Source: Primula veris (taxonomy: Eukaryota; Streptophyta; Magnoliopsida; Ericales; Primulaceae). Taken from it: a stretch of 64,000 nt of DNA. Below are positions 55,471 to 64,000 of the stretch, piece by piece. The stretch spans positions 3,479,501-3,543,500 of the forward strand of contig OY821745.1 in assembly GCA_963682055.1 (NCBI GenBank), written 5' to 3'. The notes below the pieces were generated by a model. That model saw nothing but the letters and a program-made list of their open reading frames with translations, was not told the DNA's origin and searched no databases. The stretch's first letter is position 1, and each line of letters opens with the position of its first letter. Made by a program: the position numbers and the translations under genes.

Positions 55471-56920
55471 AGTTATATTACTAATCCATACAAAAAGGAA
55501 AAAGTGTAATAATTGTTTAATGTTGAAAACTCAAAAAACCCTCGTAGCTACTGTTTTGGAGGGAAAATCATTAAAAAAAAAAACTAAATGAGTTAAAGAC
55601 GGCTTCGCATACACTCCTCCTCCTCATCATCATCTGACAACCACCGTACTACTACTCTACACCACCACCTCCTCCTCAATCCATGTCGGATATCGACTTT
55701 TGGGGTAGTAAAAGCAACTGGTTGTCCGACGAAAGATAGGATCAGAGCTGATGTCATCTTCTGGCCAACGCTAACTCAACTGTCAGTTTCTCCAAAATCC
55801 ATGTCATGTGATGTGTTTACCAAAACATTCACCAAACTCCGAAACAATAGATCAAAAAATGAAACTACACATATTTTTGGGAGTCATGGAGTAATTACTA
55901 CTATTAAAATCCATCCAAACAAGAAAGAAAAAGTGTAAATCATGTTTATACTATTTAATGTTGTAAAACTCAAAAAAGCTCATAGCTACAAATTTGGAGG
56001 AAAAATCACAAAAAACCTAAACGCTAAAATGAGCATAAGACACCTTCGCATACACTCCTCCTCCTCCTTCAATGACCACCATCCTTTGCCACCGCCACAT
56101 CACCAATCCATCGATATCGATATCGGTTTACAAAAACCTTCCAATTAGTCTCCTTAAACCCAACGGTCATTACCTTTTGCCTAATGAAAGTAAGTTGTTG
56201 TCTAACATAACCCATAGTCTGAGCTGGTTGTCACCACCTAATCGACGCAAACTTAACTGTCTGTTTGTATATAATATATGTTGTGTGATTACCAAAAGAT
56301 CCAATAGACCCCAAAACATGAAAATTGGGCACTAAATGAAATGAGACATACTTTATGGGACTATTGGAGCAATTACTACTATTATAATCCATCCAAAAGA
56401 GAAATACGAAAATGTTGACATTATTATTTAATGTTGGAAAACTCAAAAAACCTCATATACTAATTTGGTGGGAAAATCACAAAAAACCCAAATAAATGAG
56501 TAGAAGACGCATCCGCATAATCTCCTCGGACGACGACGACCACCGTACTCCGCTGCCACCACCGATTCGATTTACAACAAACCTACCAAGCGATCCCCTT
56601 AAGCCCAACAGTCATTAACTTTTGGACAGTGAAAACAAGTTGTTACCAGACAGAACTCAGAGTATGAGATGGTTGTCACCCACTCATCGACGCCAACTCA
56701 ACTGCTTGTTTGTATATAATCTATGTCGTGCGATAACCAAAAGATCCAATAGACCCCAAAACATGAAAATTGGGCACTAAATGGAATGAGACATAATTTA
56801 TGGGACTATTGGAATCCATCCAAAAAAATAAATGAAAATGTTTAATTATTATTTAATGTTGGAAAACTCAAAAAACCTCATAATACTAATTTGGAGGGAA
56901 AATCACAAAAACTCAAATAA
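55470..56920 (+). repeat. Three decayed tandem copies of the RMI1 5' end
   Basis: A block starting TTTAATGTTGGAAAACTCAAA occurs near 55518, 55949, 56429 and, for the real gene, 56856. Each is followed by a TTTGGAGGGAAAATCACAAA-like leader and a copy of the start of RMI1 exon 1 (ATGAGTAGAAGACGC-like; ATGAGTTAAAGACGG, ATGAGCATAAGACAC and ATGAGTAGAAGACGC). Further exon-like sequence follows, such as CACCAATCCATCGATATCGA and CTTAAACCCAACGGTCATTA. Spacing is about 430, 480 and 427 bp. The copy nearest the gene is the best preserved. None reads through, because stops and frameshifts follow within about 30-50 codons. Confidence 0.85.
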
Positions 56921-59900
56921 ATGAGTAGAAGACGCCTCCGCATAATCTCCTCCGACGACGAAGACTCCGACCACCGTACTCCGCCGCCACCACCACCGCC
57001 ACGTCACCAATCCACCGATATCGATTTACAACAAACCTTCCAGTCAGTCTCCTTAAACCCTCAAAACCCTAACCCTAATCTCTCTCCCGATTATCTCTCT
57101 CCCGAGAATCTCTCTCCTGATAATATCTCTCCTCCGTTACCGATGGACCAATCGGGCTATTTTGAACCGCTTGATTGTCCAATTGCTTTGTTTTTAGTGA
57201 ATTTAGGGTTGAGATTGAGGAGTGATTGGGTGGATAGTTGTATGAGGGGCTTAGAAGAGTCCGTTACGGGGTTTGGGAATTTAGATGTGGGTTTAAAAGC
57301 GAAGATGTGTTTCGAGAGGTTTTTGTGTTCGGATATGAACCGAGTCGGGGCGGGGGTTTTGCCGGAGAATGTTAGCGGGTTGCATCTTGTTGATCTTGCC
57401 GGACCTTTTGTTTTGCAGGTGATTATTGTGTGTGTGTGTTTGTGGCAAGTTTGATTGTTTTATTATGTAAAGATTACAGTTTTATAAGTAACACCATTGA
57501 GAGAATATTTGGTTGCAGATAATAAGCATTTTTGCTAATTTATTGAGTTTCCGCTATAGAGCTTCTAGCTCTTTTAAGTATTATACATGGGTTACTTCTT
57601 GTTGATTTTGCTGGCCCTTTTAGATTGTATTATGTAAACATTGCAGTTTTTGGTTTTAGTTAGGTTTAGCTAAATTTAACAACATGAGGAGAATACTTGG
57701 TTGCAGATATCAAGCATATAAGCTTATATTTTGAGTTTGAAGCTTTAAAGCTTCTTTCTTTTTTAAGTAGTACTGGAGAATTCTCGTGGGTTGTATCTTG
57801 TTGATCTTGCTTGTCCTTTTGTTTTGCAGGTGATTGTTATTATATGTATATGTATATGTGTGTGTGTGTGTAAATTTATATGTATGTATATTGGGCAGGA
57901 ATATCTGGTTGCAGATATTAAGCATATATATACGCTAATCTATTGAGTTTGAAACTATAAAGGTTGTAGCTTTTTTACATATTACTGGAGAATGTTCATG
58001 GGCTGCATCTTGATGATCTTTCTGGACCTTTTGTTTTGTAGGTGTGTTGTGTGTATATACATACATATATACACACACACACACATATATGTGTGTGTGT
58101 GATGGTTTCGTTTTGTTCTGATAGAAGGCTATTCTCATCGTACTATGTAAAAGTTGCACTTTCTTTGATTTAGGTAACATTTAATACTATGAAGAGGATA
58201 TTTGATTGTAGATTTGAACAAATAAACTAATTTACAAAGTTTGAGAAAATAAAGCCATGTTCAGCAAGTTTAAAGCTTGTAGTTTTTTTTGCCAAAAAAA
58301 CATGAAAATATCAATTGTCAACCCAGTCAACTATGTTAAGAATAGGCAAAGAAGAAAAAAAGTGAGCTTGAAAGGAACGAGGCCTAAGTAACAAGGAGTA
58401 TACACATTACAGGTGCCTCTGGTAGAGATTGGAAAAGTCATATTTAACTGTGTCATGTATGGTGAAAACCAGTTTGAATTATTGTAAATTATAGATATAT
58501 TTTTTTGCAATATTGTGTGGTTCCGAACTATTACCTAAGAATGTTTTCACGGGTTGCACATTGTTGATCTTGCTGGCCCTTTTGTCTTTCAGGTGGGCTA
58601 GTTTGATTGTATATGTAGAAATTACATTTTTTCCGGTTTCAACAAATGTTACTATGTCATTGAAGCTTAAAGCTTCTAACTTCTTAAGCCGGAAAACACC
58701 AAAATATTAAGAACTAAGCTAGTCAACCAAATATTTGTGTAGATTTTGAGCATGTAAGAAAAGAAAAGTGAGCTTGAAAGATACAAAGGCGGCCTACTCA
58801 TTAGTAATTATAATATTACAGGTGCCTATGGTAGAGACTGCAAACAAGTAACTTTGACTGTCAGTGGTAGGGAAAAGCAGTCTGTATTCTTGTTAATTAG
58901 GAAAAAGCTATCTAAATGTATTAAAAGCAAGCCTTATTTGTATAAGAAGTAACAAGAAAGTTAAACGTCTCTAATTAAGACCTCCAGACTTCTTTAGATC
59001 AGAAAAAAAACCAGCTTAGAAGCTGATCAGGCAAATCTTTATCATCTTTAAAGTAAAGTAAAATGCTCGAGTTAATTTAGATACTGCAAAACAAGCCTAC
59101 ACTGATGAAGGGTGAATGATTGTTTCTACAGGTAGACGAGATTGTGAGTATGAGTTGTCCTCTGAAAGGAAGGTATCAAGCTGCAAATCCTGGGCTCAAA
59201 AGGTGCCTTAAGTTGTCAATGACTGATGGCATTCAACGAGTCTTCGGTATGGAATATAGACCTATAAAGGATCTTGAAGTTTTGGCTCCTGCAGGACTAA
59301 AGGTTATTTTTTTAATATTCTTTTTTTTTTTTCATTCAGGCAGAGATAGAACATTTTCTTAAGTAAGTTTAAATTTCTGTTAGAAGTTCAAAATTATGGA
59401 TTCTAGGAAGTATCAAAATATGAAAAAATTATAAAAACCCACTTTGAAGCTACACTACACTTGGTGTAAATTTCTTAATAAAGTTGCCCTAGGAAAGTAT
59501 TACCAAAGGTGGCTGAAAATTGATCTCTAAAGGTGTCACCTTTAGACCCTAAACGGTTAGATGACAAGATATGGAACAAATTACTGGTAGGGACCCCGCC
59601 CTTAGTCTCTTTGAACTTATTTAGTCTCTCCTTTCTTTTGCTTATATTGTCATTTATGGACAAGGTGGAGTCATCGTAGTTTCTTGCAATGTTTATCCAT
59701 GATGGTAGATTGGATGGAAAGCTACTTTTGCACCAAATAATATTTTGATTTACATTCAATGTTGCTTTGAAACAAGGTAACGAAAGATTAGTCTATAATG
59801 CTTCAGAGGAAGACGTGTCAGCCTTTCTTTAAATTTATTTTGATAAAATAGTCTTCAGACAGTGGTACATTCTTATTGGCTTTAAGCTTGCATTCGCATA

Positions 59901-62900
59901 GTTCGTAATCTTTTTTCATTGGTTGGTGTTATTTTGGATAGAAAGGTAGATTCTTATATGGTAGGTAGAGAAAGGTTTTGCTGTTTTTCCCCATAATAAG
60001 CTACGAGACGGTCTCACATGAAACTCTTATATATATACAACTTCGGATAGCAGACACATCTCTAAAATTTGGTAGCCTTTTTATGTTTTGTTAATTTATC
60101 TTGATCTTTTTCCTACTAGTATATGTCAAGAACAGACAAAGCTCCTTAGTAATCTTGGATTAGACCCGACTAACGCTTTAGGTGTGAGTTCAAATAAAGA
60201 TGACTTGCTGGCCTCTCTTCCTTTCAAACTTTCGACTTTCATATTTGCAGTTGTTTGACACAATTAATCATTTTATTTTCCAGATTCTCCTTCGAAATGT
60301 ACATGTCAGGCGAGGGATGCTAATGCTGGTTCCAGAAGTTATTGAAATTTTAGGAGGGCAGGTTGAGGATTTGGAAGCTGCGAGGCAGAGGCTTGTTCAG
60401 GAAGTAAACAAGCCACCACGTGGAAAAAGGTACCATAGCCATATCTGATTCTATAGACACTAAACCATTGCTAGCCTAGTGGTCAGAATTCACATTCCCA
60501 AATAGGAGGTTGTGGATTCGAATCTTGGGATAGGAGTGAAATCTGCACATCTTCTTTTTAAAAAAAATGCAATCTTTTTAGACCCTATAATTTATAGTTT
60601 ATACTCCCTTCAATCCCTTGAAAATTGTTTTTTTTCCCGGCAGTCCTATAAATTAGCTGACTTTCTCCTTTGGGATGTAGAGAGCTGTAACTTTACTAAT
60701 TAACCCCTATTTAACTTTTACTAGTAATTGATATAACCACACTAATTTTTTTTTGTAGGGTATTTAGAGATTAGAGAAAAGAGGAGTACAATATAGAATT
60801 CCATGAAAAACATAATTTCTTAATCTGTGTGAAAATAGTAGGGCTATTTGTGGGAAAGTGGGAGTAATTCTTAATTCCGTGCTTTTATTGCTCTTAGAAC
60901 TTGAAGTGAAGCATGAAATATTTGACAAATTTAGTTAATTTCCAATTTTCTAGAACCAGGAATGGGGTCGTACCCCCATTGGCAACCAGAGCTACTAATA
61001 CTGCATGGCCACCGAATGATTTAAGTGCTTCAGAGACCACCAATGCTACCACGTCACAAGCCACGGCTCCTCGGGTGGCTGAAACAGGTATCTTTTTTCT
61101 TATAATAGAAAATTACTGGAGTGGAGTGATATCCTCATCTTCAAAATCTATTGTCCAGTGTTACTCGCAAACTAAGGCCTAGTTTAGTCTCCTTATAAGC
61201 ATTTTTTTTGGCTTAAAGCTGGATTGCATTTATGCAACCTGTCTAAAAGCTGAATTTTCTGGTTTCTTGACTTAAATTAGCTAGAAAGATTAATCTAAGA
61301 TGAACCTAGATGATAAAGCAATAACTTTGGTCGGTGGCGTTATGCTTTTCAACGATATTAATAAAGATTAAAGGAAGTAAATGTTGGATAAGTTGTTCTT
61401 TCTTATTGAACGGTAATTGTACTTGCTCGGATTACAATTTGTTATTACACTTATGCTCAGTTTAATAACCTAGTCTTAGTCTTGATCTTGATCTTTTTCT
61501 CTTGATGCTCGGTCTTTCTCTTTGACTTCTCTCGGTCACTTTCTTGTGAGATAAACTCTGACAATCTCTCTCTTTATATCTCTTCTATGTAATTTTTCTC
61601 AGCCCTCTTTCCAGTGAAGATACTTGGCTATTTATAGGCATTTACGCGTCATAGGATGTTGACAAGTGTCTCAATCTCGTCTGCCATCTCATGGGCTTTT
61701 CAACTTGTGGGGCCTTTGTTAAGTGGCCTTGGACATTTAAAAGTAACTTTCCTAAGGAAAGGCCTATTATACCCCCATATATATTATTCAAGCATTGGAT
61801 ACCCCTGAATAAAGTTGGGTTGAATTGTACCCGAATAGACAAATTCGGGTTTAATTTTTGTGTTCTATCACTAGATTTTCTTTTCGTCCTAAAAAAAGCT
61901 GGTCTAATTTGCTTAAAAGCTACACAAGAAAATAAAGTTATACGGTCACTCTACTGGCCTTATATTACAAATTGTTCGTACTGGATTTTTTTGGTCAGGC
62001 GTATGAATATCAGTTTGTAATCCCTAAGAAGTAAAAGTATCAGAGAATTCCAATTAAGTAGCGCTCTTTTTGACTTCCATAATGAACAAATGAAAGACAC
62101 AGAAGAACCGTGTAGTTGCTTATTTAGCAAATTAAACTGGAAAAAATGGTATTGCTTGAACTCTTAAATTATTATTTTAGTGAAACAAATTTACTTTCAG
62201 CATTAACACGTCTTTGAATAATATTAGTGTTGTTACAACTACTTCTATGGCAATAAGATTACTTGTTTTTGGTCTTGAGACTTATCTACCTTGCATATGT
62301 TGCAGCTAGTACACAGAGTTTCTCTACCCGTGAAAGGAACCCTCAAGAATTTGCTGTTCCAAACAATATACCGAATATCCAACGAAATACATCAACTCCT
62401 CTTGAAGATAGAACCAATTATGAACCAATTTTTCCATCTGGTGTTGAAAATAGCAGGGGCATTTTTAATTCAAATATATCACCTCCTGTTGGAATCAGAA
62501 GGGCAAATATTCCATCAAATATATCAACCCCTGTTGGGAATAGGACTAATCTTGAACCAACTCTATCATCTGGTGTTAAAAATAGCAGGGGAAATTTCGA
62601 TTCAAATATATCACCTCCGGTTGGAAATAGAAGGGCGGATGTACAATCGAATATGTCAACTACTGTTGGGAATAGAAGTGTCGATATTGAACCAAATCTA
62701 TCATCTGGTGCTGAAAATAGCAGGGACAATTTTGATTCAAATATATCACCTCCTTTTGGAAACAAAAGGGCCAATCTTGGACCAAACCGATCATCTGGTA
62801 TTGAATATAACAGAGACAATTTCGATTTGATTTTACCATCTGCTCAAGAAAACAGAAGGGCCAGTGTTGAATCAAATCTTTCATCTACCGCTGGAATTAG

Positions 62901-63994
62901 CAGGTCCAATTTTGAATCACATGTATCATCCACCATGGCCAGTGTAGAGACAAATCTGTCTTCTACTGACGGAAATAGCTACACTTTTGAACCAAATTTA
63001 TCAGATACCTTTATTCCAGACGCTGAAGACATTCATATGACTGATGAGGTCGACCACCCTTCCATACTAACTGGATACCCAGAATTTCCTTTTACTTATA
63101 TAGCTAGTTTATCAGCCAAGTTGACTAAGGACAAAGCTTCATTTCTTCAAGGGACCATTAAGGTACATCTTTTATTCCTTATCAGTTTATTACACAGTTG
63201 TGTACTACTTATCACAATATTACGATTTTCTACACTGAAGTAGGTAGAAAAGCGAGTCATGCTTGTTTACTATATAGGAGGCAGTATAGTAGTACTAATT
63301 ATGTTGTGAAACCCGCCTTATAACATATTGCATTTGTTTATGTTATTTGTCGTTTGGTACTAAATGGGTATATAACTATTTATACTACCTTCCAGGCTTA
63401 TAAAGGATAAAGGGTATAATTAATAACACCTTTATGGTGTAGTTAATTATACTTCTCACAGTTCCTACTTACAAATTATACCACTTTTAATTATCCTGCA
63501 ACAAACAAAATGAAAGTTCTTTTTTCTGACAATCTAGTATTACTGGTGTATCAACTACAAAATAAATCATAGGCTGGGTTTGCTAAATAGTTTGTAGCTA
63601 GGGAAACAAAGTATTTTATTCACTTTTTTTTTGACATTCTGTAATGTATTTCCTCCTATTTTAAGTACCCAGTCTACCATATTTTTATAAATAGTGGACA
63701 AACATGGGGAAAAAGTCTGGTTGGGGTTTTGCTAAAATTTTGTAGGTTGATGTACGAAATCGATATAGATAATATGTTAGTGCATAAAACCTTAATTGAT
63801 TCGTTACTTTTTTGTTCCTCCGTGTTACTACACATTTATTCTTCTACTGGTTGGAAATTATTTAAATCTGAATGGCACTGTAGTGTTTTTTGACTGGTGT
63901 AAAGGGCTTCCAGTTTAAACACAAGGAAAAATACGAGCTTCATGCTTATGTCGACGATGGCAGCTTAATATCGGAAATCCTCATTGATCACACT
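56921..63994 (+). CDS. RMI1: RMI1-like protein (RecQ-mediated genome instability 1), 5' portion
   Basis: RMI1 is the OB-fold subunit of the RecQ helicase-topoisomerase 3-alpha-RMI complex. The complex dissolves double Holliday junctions and limits crossovers in somatic and meiotic nuclei. Exons: 56921-57418, 59132-59302, 60284-60429, 60954-61087, 62306-63162 and 63884-63994, the last followed by GTAAGT at the window end. Phases agree throughout, giving about 639 residues so far. The N-terminus is basic and proline-rich (MSRRRLRIISSDDED, PPPPPPP). The DUF1767/OB-fold core follows: FVLQVDEIVSMSCPLKGRY, LKLSMTDGIQRVFGMEYR, IKDLEVLAPAGLK, NVHVRRGMLMLVPEV, VNKPPRGKR. The fifth exon carries a 12-unit NISPPVGNRR-type repeat. 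The sixth begins CFLTGVKGF and has ELHAYVDDGSLISEILIDH. The 3' part lies beyond the window. Confidence 0.92.
57370..58610 (+). repeat. Tandem copies of the RMI1 exon 1 / splice-donor segment in intron 1
   Basis: The end of exon 1 (TTGTTGATCTTGCCGGACCT then TTTGTTTTGCAG|GTGATT) recurs in decayed form near 57590, 57795, 58010 and 58560. Three of these keep a donor-like junction: TTTTGCAG|GTGATT at about 57828/57829, TTTTGTAG|GTGTGT at about 58040/58041, and CTTTCAG|GTGGGC at about 58592/58593. Upstream of each lies sequence like GGAGAATGTTCATGGGCTGC. CA/TG and TA microsatellites occur at about 57838-57875 and 58045-58105. Confidence 0.8.
60465..60580 (+). repeat. tRNA-derived SINE in RMI1 intron
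   Basis: TAGCCTAGTGG (60472-60482) fits box A and GGATTCGAATC (60514-60524) fits box B, with AGGAGGTTGT between them as in many plant tRNA-derived SINEs. An A-rich end (TTTAAAAAAAATGC) follows at about 60557. Target duplications were not recognised. Confidence 0.6.
61175..61955. mobile_element. Fold-back element in RMI1 intron, itself split by a solo LTR
   Basis: The left part (61190-61310) has GGCTTAAAGCTGGATTGCAT and AAAAGCTGAATTTTCTGG. The right part (61871-61955) has CTAAAAAAAGCTGGTC and TTAAAAGCTACACAAGAAAA. Both resemble the AGCTTTT family in the SWI3A introns. The halves are separated by the solo LTR at 61311-61870. Confidence 0.4.
61311..61870. mobile_element. Solo LTR of the Tat family in RMI1 intron
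   Basis: 560 bp, TGATAAAGCAATAACTTTGG to TTTTTGTGTTCTATCA, clearly related to the LTRs at 25429-26001 and 40901-41473 (shared GGCGTTATGCTTTTCAAC-like start, TTGCTCGGATTAC, TATTTATAGGCAT, GGATGTTGACAA and ACCCGAATAGA near the end). It has a perfect 5-bp target duplication CTAGA at 61306-61310 and 61871-61875. No internal region is present, so it is the product of LTR-LTR recombination. It is more diverged from the Tat LTRs than they are from each other. Confidence 0.92.
62407..62995 (+). repeat. Degenerate ~45-bp coding repeat in RMI1 exon 5
   Basis: About 12 units of roughly 15 codons, of the types NISPPVGNRRADVQS, NMSTTVGNRSVDIEP and LSSGAENSRDNFDS. They recur in this order as a higher-order unit of about 45 residues (135 bp). 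The frame is preserved. The region is a low-complexity, serine/asparagine-rich linker between the OB-fold part and the later conserved segment (YPEFPFTYIASLSAKLT). Confidence 0.85.
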
Positions 63995-64000
63995 GTAAGT

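Noticed and set aside
56072..56335. 87-codon ORF upstream of RMI1
   Set aside because: It is a decayed tandem copy of RMI1 exon 1; the frame leaves the RMI1 reading frame after a few codons.
59475..59759. Reverse ORF of 94 codons in an RMI1 intron
   Set aside because: No domain was recognised and it lies in intron sequence. A decayed retroelement fragment is possible but not supported.
62418..62884. Reverse and alternative-frame ORFs over the RMI1 repeat
   Set aside because: They are shadows of the in-frame RMI1 exon, whose splice phases fit its neighbours.

Overview
This is plant nuclear DNA, almost certainly from a eudicot. It is AT-rich and has spliced genes with GT-AG introns, plant-type F-box/DUF295 genes, plant LINE, Tat-type Ty3/gypsy and Cassandra retroelements, and small DNA transposons. 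The species cannot be told from the sequence. No bacterial features, tRNA genes, rRNA genes or CRISPR arrays were found.

Layout. (1) 1-9121: 3' part of a SWI3A-like gene (+ strand), a SWI/SNF chromatin-remodelling subunit. Six exons are visible, and the upstream SWIRM-coding exons lie before the window. Its first visible intron is filled with a degenerate higher-order repeat. (2) 9122-11924: AT-rich intergenic DNA with a Mutator-like MITE. (3) 11925-54318: an F-box/DUF295 gene cluster built as a large imperfect inverted duplication. The left arm is about 11925-25384 and the right arm about 47558-54318. The right arm keeps two open F-box genes, at 48025-49269 (-) and 52867-54093 (+). Their left-arm partners are broken: one has a 1-bp homopolymer frameshift, and the other has a 7.4-kb LINE insertion plus a nonsense codon. 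The LINE itself contains a Cassandra TRIM. (4) Between the arms, 25429-41473 is a complete but inactive Tat-clade Ty3/gypsy retrotransposon (16 kb, two 573-bp LTRs, gag-pol on the - strand). It carries a spliced antisense gene on the + strand and a remnant of a second, chromovirus-like element. It is followed by two further F-box fragments, one split by a 1.9-kb solo LTR holding a 32-copy 17-bp array, and by a truncated LINE. (5) 54319-56920: flanking DNA that turns into tandem copies of the RMI1 5' end. (6) 56921-63994: 5' part of an RMI1-like gene (+), a subunit of the RecQ-TOP3-RMI dissolution complex. The gene continues past the window.

The two housekeeping genes (chromatin remodelling and genome stability) frame a young, TE-dense F-box cluster. 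Most insertions can be dated relative to each other because the paralogous arm or a sister copy preserves the empty site. Most elements show target-site duplications: 15 bp for the LINE; 5 bp for Cassandra and both solo LTRs; 9 bp for two Mutator-like MITEs; and an imperfect 4/5 match for the Tat element.

The least ordinary observations are these: separate tandem amplification of both ends of RMI1 exon 1, with splice-donor-like sites kept in the intron copies; a spliced antisense gene in the Tat element with plant-promoter-like upstream sequence; and the 17-bp array that is open in several frames on both strands. All coordinates and splice sites were read by eye. Statements about family membership rest on recognised motifs, not on database searches.
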